A stretch of 64,000 bases of DNA from contig NZ_NWTG01000034.1 in NCBI RefSeq assembly GCF_002532045.1, positions 1 to 64,000 of the forward strand, read 5' to 3'. This DNA comes from Bradyrhizobium sp. C9. GTDB taxonomy: Bacteria; Pseudomonadota; Alphaproteobacteria; Rhizobiales; Xanthobacteraceae. The notes below the pieces were generated by a model, which was given only the letters and a program-made list of their open reading frames with translations, had not been told where the DNA came from and did no database searches. Shown here one piece after another: positions 1 to 7,928 of this stretch (positions are counted from its first letter, which is position 1; each line of letters opens with the position of its first letter). The translations under genes and the position numbers were made by a program.

Positions 1-69
1 GTGCTGAAGACGGTGCAAATCAATACGCCGTCCGAGGTCCTGTTGAGCATCAGTGAGCTTCAGAGGTAG
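1..69 (+). CDS. C-terminal tail of an upstream gene (partial)
   Basis: Frame 1 is open from the first base and ends with TAG at 67-69, giving about 22 residues that finish in SISELQR. The rest of the gene lies outside the window. It runs in the same direction as the reverse transcriptase gene and stops 40 bases before that gene's preferred ATG, so the two could be one operon. Nothing in 22 residues allows a family call, and an open frame this short at an edge could be chance. Base composition matches the AT-richer RT gene rather than the GC-rich genes after 1967. Confidence 0.4.
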   Translation: MLKTVQINTPSEVLLSISELQR

Positions 70-109
70 GGCGAGGCAACCGATGTCGCCCACCAACAGA
101 GAGAGTTCG

Positions 110-1882
110 ATGGGCCGGCTTTTTGACAAGGCGACAGAGCGTATCTCGCTGCGGAACGCGTGGTATCGAATCAGGAGCAACGGCGCCAACTCGGTCGCGA
201 GCGAAACTCGGGTCGCCGTCGAGATGTTCGGTCGGGATGTCGAAAGAAACATCCATAAGATTCAAAAGCGAATTCGAGCAGGAACGTTTGAATTCGACCC
301 ACAGAAGGGAGTTCTAAAAAAGAAGGCGAATGGGGGTAGCCGTGGAATTGTTATGGCGTCGGTTCAAAATCGGATTGTGGAACGTGCATGGTTAGATTGC
401 CTGCAAAGCCATTCCGCGTTCGTAAGGAGCGTCATCAACCAACCTACCAGCGTAGGCGGTGTCCCCAACCGAAGTGTCCCGCACGGCCTCAAGCTGATCC
501 GCGACGCCTTCGACAATGGCAAGGCATTCTACGCAAGATCGGATATCTCGGGCTTCTTTGACGGGATACCGCGTGACGCGGTTCTTGCGAAAATGCAAGG
601 CGAGATCGACGACCCCAAATTTATGCAAGTGCTACGCGGCGCTACGTCGGTGGTCCTGTCGAACGAAAAAATTCTCGGTGAGGATAGGCGGCTCTTTCCC
701 GTTGACGAGCAAGGCGTCGCTCAAGGCTCGCCGCTATCTCCTCTTTTCGGAAACATCCTACTTCGCGAATTCGATATCCAGTTGAACGACCGAAAAATTA
801 CCTGCGTTCGCTTCATTGATGATTTTGTCCTACTCGGCGAAACAGAAGGTGCCGTCACTAAGGCATTTCGCAACGCACAGCGAACTTTGCAGAACTTCGG
901 TCTCTCGTGTCATGATCCGTTCTCGCCATCCTCATCCCGCGACAAAGCTGGGGTAGGCCGAGCGAAGGACGGATTTGTTTTTCTCGGTTACGACTTGCGC
1001 CCTGGACTCTTTCAGCCGTCGCGCCGCGCTCGCGAAAAGCTTCTAACGAAGGTGGATGAATGTATATCCATTGGCCGCTCATCCATTGTTGAAGTCAAAA
1101 AGACATCCAATCTTGAGCAGAATCGTCAGAGATATGCGCAGACCCTGACGCTACTCGACAAAGTTATCCGAGGCTGGGGAGATGCGTTCGCTTACGGAAA
1201 TTCGCCTGTAACGATGGAACATCTTGATCGTATGATAGATCAGAAGATTGATGTCTTCAGGCATTGGTTCGCGAGACAGATCGCAGATGGAGACTGGAAG
1301 ACCCGGAGAAGACTGGGTGGCGTTTGTCTGCTTACTGACATTCGCGCCAAAGACCTGAATGACGCCCCCTTTTCAGTCGAACCTGGAAAGCGCTTTGCTC
1401 GATCATCGAGCACAGCCACGATTTCAACGGACGGCTCAATCATCTCTATGGGCCGACGAAGGGGTAAGGACCAGGGGCCGGGTGGCTGGGCATTCGTTGT
1501 CCACGAAACCAATGAAGAGGTTGGCGGGTCGGTCTCCTCTACGACCAATAATCAAATGGAGCTTCTGGCAGTCATAGAAGCGATCAGGTACATCGATCCA
1601 AATCGCCCAGTAATTATCCGAACTGACTCGCAATACGTGACGGACGCAGCCAACGGGCGAACGGTAGTTAAACAAAATGCGGACCTATGGAAAGAGTTCA
1701 ATGAACTCAAGAAGTCCCGAAGAGTGAAGGTTGTTTGGGTAAAGGGACATGCGGGCGACCCGTTCAATGAGACGGCAGATCGTCTTGCACAGGCGCATGC
1801 CCGCCTCGCAAGAACGCAAACCCTACAGACACTTGCTTCAGCTGCCGTAGCTGCTTCGCCAGTTGTGAAAACTGCTGCCTAA
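110..1882 (+). CDS. group II-like reverse transcriptase fused to RNase HI
   Basis: Predicted RNA-dependent DNA polymerase with its own RNA/DNA-hybrid nuclease. With ATG 110 as start it has 590 residues. RT signatures are DISGFFDG (Asp145), QGSPLSPLFGN, and FIDDF (Asp237-Asp238) in place of the usual YADD, then FLGYDL. Residues about 330-390 contain LDKVIRGWGDAFAYG, which resembles the thumb/maturase segment of group II-intron-like RTs. Residues 437-570 are a full RNase HI domain with all five expected acidic/His positions: Asp441, Glu484, Asp506, His547, Asp557. No HNH domain is seen. ATG 110 follows a purine-rich AGAGAG and begins at the usual RT N-terminus; GTG 53 and ATG 83 are possible earlier starts. 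The gene is AT-richer than the rest of the window, suggesting transfer. A defence role is possible but not shown. Confidence 0.85.
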   Translation: MGRLFDKATERISLRNAWYRIRSNGANSVASETRVAVEMFGRDVERNIHKIQKRIRAGTFEFDPQKGVLKKKANGGSRGIVMASVQNRIVERAWLDCLQSHSAFVRSVINQPTSVGGVPNRSVPHGLKLIRDAFDNGKAFYARSDISGFFDGIPRDAVLAKMQGEIDDPKFMQVLRGATSVVLSNEKILGEDRRLFPVDEQGVAQGSPLSPLFGNILLREFDIQLNDRKITCVRFIDDFVLLGETEGAVTKAFRNAQRTLQNFGLSCHDPFSPSSSRDKAGVGRAKDGFVFLGYDLRPGLFQPSRRAREKLLTKVDECISIGRSSIVEVKKTSNLEQNRQRYAQTLTLLDKVIRGWGDAFAYGNSPVTMEHLDRMIDQKIDVFRHWFARQIADGDWKTRRRLGGVCLLTDIRAKDLNDAPFSVEPGKRFARSSSTATISTDGSIISMGRRRGKDQGPGGWAFVVHETNEEVGGSVSSTTNNQMELLAVIEAIRYIDPNRPVIIRTDSQYVTDAANGRTVVKQNADLWKEFNELKKSRRVKVVWVKGHAGDPFNETADRLAQAHARLARTQTLQTLASAAVAASPVVKTAA

Positions 1883-1966
1883 CGGTTTTCGACGGACTCT
1901 ATCCGGTTCGTTCGAACCTTGGACACTGAGACCATCGCACCAACAGTGCGTTCTCCGTAGGGACCC

Positions 1967-3757
1967 TTAGTTCTGCACCCGCACGCCCAGCATCACCACC
2001 GTCGACGACGAGCTCTGTCCGGCGAGGTTCGAATCCAGCCAGTCGCGGCGCACGGTGCCCTTGATCCAAAGACTGCGGGTCATCTTGTAGATCAGGTCGG
2101 CGGACACCGAGTAGATCGTGTCGTTGCGGTTGTCGCCCTTGTACTCGAACGTACCGTAGGTGAACTTGCCGATCGCGGTCAGCCAGCGGCGGAAGTCGTG
2201 GTCGACCTCGACGGTGTAGGTGCGCGACAGCACGCCGGAGGTGCCGGGCAGCGTGGTCTCGCCGAGCTGGGTGTCGGAATAGAATTTCGCCGTAGTGAGC
2301 GGCGTCGCGGTCCAGGTCAGCGAAGCCGTGGTCAGCAACCCTTCTAGTCGGTTGAGCCGCGTATCGGCATAATCGCGCATCGCGTAGCCGATCGAGACCT
2401 CGCCGAACAACAGCCGCGTGAACTCGAACGAGGTGCCGGCCTTGGCGTAGCCGCCCGATGAATCGCGCGCGTAACCGGCGCGGTCGAGAAAGAGATCGTG
2501 GACGCGGCTGTCGCCCTGCACCTCGATGAAGGGCTTGACCGCCGGGTTGAGCTCATAGCTGACGCGGCCAATACCGCCATATTGCGTGAAGTTGCGGTCG
2601 TCGTTCGACGACGAGGTGCCGTCGGTCAGCTTCGACCATTGATAGTCGGTGCGGTCGACGGTGGCGCCGAGCGAGACCTGCATGCGGTTGAAATGCTGGT
2701 CGATGCCGAAGGTGCCGCCGACCGTCGAGTAGAGCGGATATTTGGCGAGCCCGGCCTGCACGTTCGGGCTGCCCGGATTGTCGGTCGAAACCAGCATGCG
2801 GGCCTGCGCCGTCAGATGCGTGTCCCTCGACACATCGAGACGGCCGTCGATATGGCCGGTGAAGCTCGGACGGTCGACGTCGAGCGGCGCCGACAGCGGC
2901 GTGCCGTCGATCGGCGTGAGCTGGGAGCCGTAGCCGATGAAAGAGCCGCGCAGATCGGCGACGACGGCGTGGCGCTCCCAGTCCGACATCGCGACGAATT
3001 CCGGCGCGACCATGTAGAACGCCTTGCCCTGCGGCGAATTCAACCGGCCCGGATTGGTATCGTAGCCCGCCATCACCTCGACTGCGGTCTTGACCATGAA
3101 CGAGCCGGCGTAATCGCCGACCGCGCCGAACGGATCGTCGTCGAGCTTGAGCCGCCGGCGCGGCGGCTGGCCGACGATGGTGCCGGCCATCGCGGGCGGC
3201 AGCGGCGGCTTGCTGGCGGTCTCCGACGGCGGGATCGACAGCCGCAACTGCCCGGCCGCGGTCAATGGCGGCGCCGTGGGCACCGGCGAGCCAGGCCCCG
3301 GCGGCGGCTTCGGCTTGGCCTGGCCCGGATAATATTTCGGCTTCAGGCGCTTCCGGTTGAGCGAGTCATAGCCTGATGTCGCCGCGCCATTGGCGGCAGG
3401 AAGACCGTAGGTCGGGACCTGTCCGACACGGTCCGTGGTTGATGTCGACGAAGACGAGGCACGCCGGGCAGGATCGGCGTCGGGCAGCTTCAAGCCGTTG
3501 AGCGGATCCGTCGCATCGGCCGTGGTCCGGCGCAGCGGCGAGTCCTGGGTGATCACCTGGCTCTGCCGGTTCGGGCTGAACAGGTCCGGTGTCACGGTCT
3601 GGGCGTTGGCGAGCCCGGTCGTCGCGGTCAGCGAAAAAGTCGGCAAAAGGCATGGCAAAACCACGCGAATGAAGCGTCCGCGCCGATTTGGGCCGCTTGC
3701 TGGCCGCCGCCACACGATGGAAATACCCCAACGAATCCATGCACTTGACGTACGCAT
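1967..3757 (-). CDS. outer-membrane beta-barrel protein (BBP2-like)
   Basis: 596 residues. The N-terminus has a basic stretch followed by a hydrophobic segment ending in TGLANAQT, which looks like a signal peptide cleaved near residue 53. Residues 60-210 are a proline-rich, low-complexity region. The rest has alternating short strands rich in aromatic and Gly residues and ends LGVRVQN, as expected for a C-terminal barrel strand. It resembles the large putative beta-barrel porin family found in rhizobia (PF10082 type); the exact role is unknown. It is divergent from the sugar-phosphate isomerase gene and convergent with the RT gene. The first ATG may be somewhat upstream of the true start because the signal core begins only near residue 29. 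Confidence 0.7.
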   Translation of the reverse strand: MRTSSAWIRWGISIVWRRPASGPNRRGRFIRVVLPCLLPTFSLTATTGLANAQTVTPDLFSPNRQSQVITQDSPLRRTTADATDPLNGLKLPDADPARRASSSSTSTTDRVGQVPTYGLPAANGAATSGYDSLNRKRLKPKYYPGQAKPKPPPGPGSPVPTAPPLTAAGQLRLSIPPSETASKPPLPPAMAGTIVGQPPRRRLKLDDDPFGAVGDYAGSFMVKTAVEVMAGYDTNPGRLNSPQGKAFYMVAPEFVAMSDWERHAVVADLRGSFIGYGSQLTPIDGTPLSAPLDVDRPSFTGHIDGRLDVSRDTHLTAQARMLVSTDNPGSPNVQAGLAKYPLYSTVGGTFGIDQHFNRMQVSLGATVDRTDYQWSKLTDGTSSSNDDRNFTQYGGIGRVSYELNPAVKPFIEVQGDSRVHDLFLDRAGYARDSSGGYAKAGTSFEFTRLLFGEVSIGYAMRDYADTRLNRLEGLLTTASLTWTATPLTTAKFYSDTQLGETTLPGTSGVLSRTYTVEVDHDFRRWLTAIGKFTYGTFEYKGDNRNDTIYSVSADLIYKMTRSLWIKGTVRRDWLDSNLAGQSSSSTVVMLGVRVQN

Positions 3758-3904
3758 CTCGCCGGGCGGCGAAAAACGTCGTTAATGGAGTTAAAACAAT
3801 TATGGTTAATGAGCCGTTGAGGATCCGCCGGCGCGCGTCGCATCGCGGAATCGAACGTGCTAAGGGAGACGCCCGGGTGCAAAACCCCTCCCCTGGAATC
3901 CGAA

Positions 3905-4915
3905 ATGGCCAAACCGAAACCGCTGATGACCAAATCATCCGGCCCCGATGACGGCGCCGTTCAGTCGGCGCTCCGCACCCTCGATGCCGAAGCAAGCGGC
4001 GTCGCTGCGCTGTCTGCGGCACTCAAGTCCGACCTCGGTGCGGCGTTCACGGCGGCGGCCGAACTGATCCGCAAGGCCAAGGGACGGCTGATCGTCACCG
4101 GGCTCGGCAAGTCGGGCCACATCGGCCGCAAGATCGCCGCGACCTTCGCCTCGACCGGTACGCCGGCGTTCTTCGTGCACACTGCCGAAGCCAGCCACGG
4201 CGACCTCGGCATGATCACGGCCGACGACGCGATCCTGGCGCTGTCATGGTCCGGCGAGCAGCCGGAGATGCGCAACCTGATCGCCTATGCCGCACGCTTC
4301 GGCATCCCGCTGATCGCGATGACCGCCGACAAGGACTCGACCCTGAGCAAGGCGGCCGACGTCCAGCTCACCATGCCCAAGGCCCGCGAGGCCTGCCCGC
4401 ACAATCTGGCGCCGACCACGTCCTCGCTGATGATGCTGGCGCTCGGCGATGCGCTGGCGATCGCGCTGCTCGAAGGCCGCGGCTTCACCTCGACCGATTT
4501 CAGCGTGCTGCATCCGGGCGGCAAGCTCGGCGCGCTGCTGAAATATGCCCGCGACCTGATGCACAGCGGCGAGGCGCTGCCGCTGAAACCGCTCGGCACC
4601 AGGATGTCGGACGCGCTGGTCGAGATGACCTCGAAGGGTTTTGGCTGCGTCGGCATCGTCGACCGCCACGGCCATCTCGTCGGCATCGTCACCGACGGCG
4701 ATTTGCGCCGGCAGCTGACGCGCCCCGAGCTTTTGACGCTGTCGGTCGACGAGGTCATGACCAAAACCCCGAAGACGATCGGCCGCGACACGCTGGCCGG
4801 TGAAGCGCTGGAACTGCTCAACGCCTCGAAGATCACGACGCTGATCGTGACCGATGCGAAGAAGCCGGTCGGCATCATCCATCTGCACGATCTGCTGCGC
4901 GCCGGCGTGGCGTAA
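3905..4915 (+). CDS. kpsF: KpsF/GutQ family arabinose-5-phosphate isomerase
   Basis: Converts ribulose 5-phosphate to arabinose 5-phosphate, the first step towards Kdo for lipopolysaccharide. The N-terminal SIS domain (about residues 35-170) shows GLGKSGHIGRKIAATFASTGTPA written here as GLGKSGHIG and FVHTAEASHGDLG, plus LSWSGEQPE. Two CBS domains follow, each with a GIVTDGDLRR- or TTLIVTD-like core. The length of 336 residues fits the family. I start at ATG 3905 (MAKPKP); an upstream GTG at 3857 would add 16 poorly conserved residues. The gene stands alone, divergent from the beta-barrel gene, so it is read from the 147-base gap between them. Confidence 0.9.
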   Translation: MAKPKPLMTKSSGPDDGAVQSALRTLDAEASGVAALSAALKSDLGAAFTAAAELIRKAKGRLIVTGLGKSGHIGRKIAATFASTGTPAFFVHTAEASHGDLGMITADDAILALSWSGEQPEMRNLIAYAARFGIPLIAMTADKDSTLSKAADVQLTMPKAREACPHNLAPTTSSLMMLALGDALAIALLEGRGFTSTDFSVLHPGGKLGALLKYARDLMHSGEALPLKPLGTRMSDALVEMTSKGFGCVGIVDRHGHLVGIVTDGDLRRQLTRPELLTLSVDEVMTKTPKTIGRDTLAGEALELLNASKITTLIVTDAKKPVGIIHLHDLLRAGVA

Positions 4916-4932
4916 GAGTCGCGGTCCGTAGT

Positions 4933-5016
4933 CGTAGGGTGGGTTAGCGAAGCGTAACCCACCGCTTCTTGCTCGGACATGGTGGTGGGTTACGCCTTCG
5001 GCTGACCCACCCTACG
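4933..5016. repeat. palindromic intergenic repeat (GTAGGGTGGGTT type)
   Basis: The left arm begins CGTAGGGTGGGTTAGCG and the right arm ends CGGCTGACCCACCCTACG, with GTAACCCACC and GGTGGGTTAC inside. The whole unit can fold into one long hairpin. It fills the convergent gap between the isomerase gene and the CMD gene, so it may also stop transcription from both sides. Confidence 0.75.
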
Positions 5017-5032
5017 AATCTCGCAATGACGG

Positions 5033-5572
5033 CTAGCTCGGAAACCGCGCCGCGGTCGCCTCCAGCGGCAGCGCCAGCGCGTTGGCGAGGTAGGAGACCG
5101 TGCGGTAGAAGCCGCACAGCAGGATGATCTCCAGCACCTGATCTTCATCATAATGCGCTGCCAGCGCTGCGTACTCCGCATCATCCAGCGTCGCGCGGGC
5201 ATGCAGTGCGTCGACCGCAGCGATCAATGCCTGTTCGGCCGGCGACCAGCAGTCGGCATCGGCCGCACCGCGCGCGGTGGCGTGGATCTGCTGCTCCGAC
5301 AGCGCGGCGGCGGCGCCGAACGCGGTGACATGCACGCCCCATTCATATTCGCATTTATTAAGCGCGCAGGTGCGGTCGATCACGATCTCGCGCTCTCGCA
5401 ACGGCAGCGGTCCGCGGTCGAGCAGGCTGCCGCCGCGAAACTTCTCCCAGGCGCGCGGGTGCCCCGCCATCATGCGGAACAGCACCAGCGGCGGCTTGCC
5501 ACGCATGATGCGGTCGAAATGCTGTTGAACGTCCGCCGCATAGGGCGGATCGAGCGGTGCGATGCGTGACAT
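5033..5572 (-). CDS. carboxymuconolactone decarboxylase family protein
   Basis: 179 residues with the AhpD/CMD fold signature: helices with EIVIDRTCALNKCEYEW and a His two residues later (GVHV), the CMD-type Glu/Cys/His active-site region. It also has ALIAAVDALH and a final ILLCGFYRTVSYLANAL segment typical of this family. Members include peroxidases and small-molecule decarboxylases; the substrate cannot be told from sequence. It is divergent from an HxlR regulator 102 bases away, with two inverted repeats between them, so it is probably the regulator's target and may respond to a reactive or electrophilic compound. Confidence 0.8.
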   Translation of the reverse strand: MSRIAPLDPPYAADVQQHFDRIMRGKPPLVLFRMMAGHPRAWEKFRGGSLLDRGPLPLREREIVIDRTCALNKCEYEWGVHVTAFGAAAALSEQQIHATARGAADADCWSPAEQALIAAVDALHARATLDDAEYAALAAHYDEDQVLEIILLCGFYRTVSYLANALALPLEATAARFPS

Positions 5573-5586
5573 GGGTTGATCCCGTT

Positions 5587-5603
5587 GCTACATTTACTGT
5601 AGC
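5587..5603. promoter_or_regulatory. operator-like inverted repeat, site 1
   Basis: GCTACATTTACTGTAGC: arms GCTACA and TGTAGC around five bases. It is just upstream of the CMD gene start at 5572 and is the first of two equal sites. Confidence 0.65.
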
Positions 5604-5607
5604 GAAA

Positions 5608-5626
5608 CGCTACAATATCTGTAGCG
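5608..5626. promoter_or_regulatory. operator-like inverted repeat, site 2
   Basis: CGCTACAATATCTGTAGCG: arms CGCTACA and TGTAGCG around five bases. Its centre is 22 bases from that of site 1, about two helical turns, so two regulator dimers could bind on one face of the DNA. It lies between the CMD gene and the HxlR gene and is the natural candidate for the HxlR operator. Confidence 0.65.
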
Positions 5627-5674
5627 AGCGACGCAAGAGAGATTTGCGCAAGCCAGATTCAAGGGGGTCGCGAG

Positions 5675-6010
5675 ATGGCGAGGCAGGTTCCAGCAACAAA
5701 ATCCGGCGTCCGCGGCTCACGGACCGGCCGCCCGATCATGGCGCTGCTCGATCTGCTCGGACGGCGCTGGACCTTGCGGATCGTGTGGGAGCTGCGCGAC
5801 GGCGCGCTGACATCGCGCGCGCTGCGCACCGCCTGCGACGAGGCCTCACCGACCATCCTGCAGACGCGGTTGACCGAGCTGCGCGAGGCGGGCTTCGTCG
5901 AGCTGACGGAGGATGGTTACGGCCTCACCGCGCTCGGCCGGGAGCTGTTTGCGACCTTCACGCCGCTCCAGCGATTCGCCGAGCGCTGGAGCAAGCAGGA
6001 CCGCAGCTAA
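5675..6010 (+). CDS. HxlR-family winged-helix regulator
   Basis: 111 residues. The body matches HxlR regulators: LLDLLGRRWTLRIVWELRDG, then ILQTRLTELREAGFVEL as recognition helix and wing, and YGLTALGREL near the end. The Cys in RTACDEASP is in a place where some HxlR proteins sense electrophiles. It is transcribed divergently from the CMD-family gene, with two inverted repeats in the shared promoter. An inference is that it represses that gene and itself until an inducer modifies it. Confidence 0.85.
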   Translation: MARQVPATKSGVRGSRTGRPIMALLDLLGRRWTLRIVWELRDGALTSRALRTACDEASPTILQTRLTELREAGFVELTEDGYGLTALGRELFATFTPLQRFAERWSKQDRS

Positions 6011-6453
6011 ACCGCCGCCACCGTCAGGCTCGCGCCGTCGGCGCGGACCACCTTCACCCGGCTGCCGGCCGGCGCATCGGGACCGGCGACGCGCCAGACC
6101 GTGTCGTCGATCCGCACCGTGCCTGCTCCGTCGACGATCGGCTTCTCCAGGGTGAATTCGCGGCCGACCAGGGCTTCGTTGCGGCGGTTGAGGAACGGAT
6201 TGGTCTTGCTCGCCTCGGTCGCGCCTTTGGCAAAATGCCGCCATGCCGGCACCGCCAGCGCTGCGAACACCGCGAACATCAGGAGCTGCATTTGCCAGGA
6301 CGGCGTGAAGACGAATGACAACAGCCCGACCAGCAGCGCCGCGAGCCCGAGCCAGAACAGGAAGACGCCTGGCGCCGCGAGCTCCAGCGCCATCAGGATG
6401 AAGCCGAAGATCAGCCAGTTCCAGGTACCCAACGTCGAAAACATCTCGGCCAT
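6007..6453 (-). CDS. NfeD-like membrane protein
   Basis: 148 residues with two or three membrane helices (FGFILMALELAAPGVFLFW and the stretch after WQMQLLMF) and a C-terminal OB-like domain around VGREFTLEKPIVDGAGTV. NfeD proteins partner stomatin-like SPFH proteins. The SPFH gene is directly upstream on the same strand, separated only by a repeat, so the pair is typical. The start is ATG 6453 because GAGAGG lies eight bases before it; an ATG at 6468 lacks such a site. The stop codon overlaps the end of the convergent HxlR gene by four bases. Confidence 0.88.
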   Translation of the reverse strand: MAEMFSTLGTWNWLIFGFILMALELAAPGVFLFWLGLAALLVGLLSFVFTPSWQMQLLMFAVFAALAVPAWRHFAKGATEASKTNPFLNRRNEALVGREFTLEKPIVDGAGTVRIDDTVWRVAGPDAPAGSRVKVVRADGASLTVAAV

Positions 6454-6477
6454 GACGTGACCTCTCAAATGTCAAAA

Positions 6478-6648
6478 GCCCCTCTCCCCTTGTGGGAGAG
6501 GGGTTGGGGTGAGGGGTAACAGTCTCTCCGCGGAGAGAGACCCCTCACCCGGATCGCATCTAGCGATGCGACGCAGCCGAAGCTTCGCTTCGGCGTTCTC
6601 AAGTACGGCCGCCAAAGGCGGCCTTTGCCTCTCCCACAAGGGGGGAGG
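6478..6648. repeat. inverted repeat of the CCTCTCCC-ACAAGGGG type
   Basis: Outer arms CCTCTCCCCTTGTGGGAG and CTCTCCCACAAGGGG face each other, with inner hairpins ATCGCATCTAGCGATGCG and GAAGCTTCGCTTCGG. Related units occur at 30251-30418, 33681-33797 and 47798-47953. It sits between two genes thought to be co-transcribed. Confidence 0.7.
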
Positions 6649-6684
6649 TGAAATGAGTACGCCGCACGATCGCCCGTCACGCCC

Positions 6685-7689
6685 TCACCGCTGCGGCGGC
6701 ACCGGCGGTGGCGGGGTCGGACCGGCCGACGGCACCGATCCGCCGCGCCGCGCGGCAGCCGTGGCTGATGCCGCGCTCTCGCCAAAGGTGGCGCGGGCGA
6801 TCTCGCCGATACCGGCGAGCGAGCCCAGCACGCTCGTTGCCTCGATCGGCAGCATCAGGATCTTCTGGTTCGGCGACTCCGCAAGTTGCCCGAACGCCTT
6901 GATGTACTTGTCGGCGATGAAATAGTTCAGCGCGGCGACGTCGCCCTTGGCGATGGACTCCGATACCATTTGGGTCGCCTTGGCTTCGGCCTCGGCGAGA
7001 CGCTCGCGCGCCTCGGCGTCGCGGAAAGCGGCTTCGCGGCGGCCTTCGGCTTGCAGGATCTGGCCTTGCTTGGCGCCTTCGGCGCGCAGGATTTCGGACT
7101 GCCGCTGGCCTTCGGCCTGCAGAATGTCGGCGCGCTTGACGCGCTCGGCCTTCATCTGTCGGCCCATCGCCTCGACGAGGTCGGCCGGCGGCACGATGTC
7201 CTTGATCTCGATGCGGTTGACCTTGAGGCCCCAGGGCGAGACCGCGGCGTCGACCACGCGCAGCAGCCGCTCGTTGATCTCGTCGCGGTGCGACAGCACC
7301 TGGTCGAGGTCCATCGAGCCCATCACCGAGCGGATGTTGGTCATGGTCAGCACGATGATCGCCTGGTTGAGATTGGCGACCTCGTAGCTCGCCTTCGCGG
7401 CATCGAACACCTGGAAGAACGCGACGCCGTCCACCGTGACGGTGGCGTTGTCCTTGGTGATCACCTCCTGCTCGGGGATGTTGATCACCTGCTCCATCAT
7501 GTTCATCTTGCGCCCGATCCGATCGAAATACGGCACGATCAGATTGAGACCCGGTGACAGCGTGCGGGTGTATTTGCCGAACCGCTCGATGGTCCAGTCA
7601 TAGCCCTGCGGGACGGTCTTGATCCCGGCGAACAGCGTGACGATGACGAGAAGAACAAACGCGATCGCGAAAATGTCGAAGCCAGTCAT
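6685..7689 (-). CDS. SPFH/stomatin-like membrane protease subunit (QmcA type)
   Basis: 334 residues: one N-terminal membrane helix (IFAIAFVLLVIVTLFAGI), then the SPFH domain (VPQGYDWTIERFGKYTRTL through VVDAAVSPWGLKV) and a long coiled coil rich in Ala, Glu and Arg (AEGQRQSEILRAEGAKQG). These proteins form large oligomeric rings in the membrane and organise proteases. The end is Pro-rich. The start is ATG 7689, preceded by GGAGGACTTC; the frame is open further upstream but without a ribosome site. The NfeD gene follows downstream. Confidence 0.92.
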   Translation of the reverse strand: MTGFDIFAIAFVLLVIVTLFAGIKTVPQGYDWTIERFGKYTRTLSPGLNLIVPYFDRIGRKMNMMEQVINIPEQEVITKDNATVTVDGVAFFQVFDAAKASYEVANLNQAIIVLTMTNIRSVMGSMDLDQVLSHRDEINERLLRVVDAAVSPWGLKVNRIEIKDIVPPADLVEAMGRQMKAERVKRADILQAEGQRQSEILRAEGAKQGQILQAEGRREAAFRDAEARERLAEAEAKATQMVSESIAKGDVAALNYFIADKYIKAFGQLAESPNQKILMLPIEATSVLGSLAGIGEIARATFGESAASATAAARRGGSVPSAGPTPPPPVPPQR

Positions 7690-7928
7690 GAAGTCCTCCA
7701 AGGCACCGCGAGACCCGCGAGACCGTCGCCAGGCACGGTCGTGCATTGGTCGGCAGGACCGCTCCGCCGGTTCAGCCGGCTGTCGTTCTCTCTAGCACAT
7801 AGGAAGCGGTTGTCGGACTGCCAGATGCACGCAAGCTGAACGGCGGATGCAGCAAGCCTGAACGAAGCACGGTGTCCGCTGTCACGGATCGTTAACAATC
7901 AGATCCAGCCCGCTTGGATCAAGCCTTG

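Noticed and set aside
1..109. Retron-type msr-msd RNA ahead of the RT gene
   Set aside because: Only 109 bases are visible and most are open reading frame; no a1/a2 inverted repeats seen.
2498..3376. 292-codon open frame on the plus strand
   Set aside because: Antisense to the beta-barrel gene, with a low-complexity Arg-rich product; a by-product of high GC.
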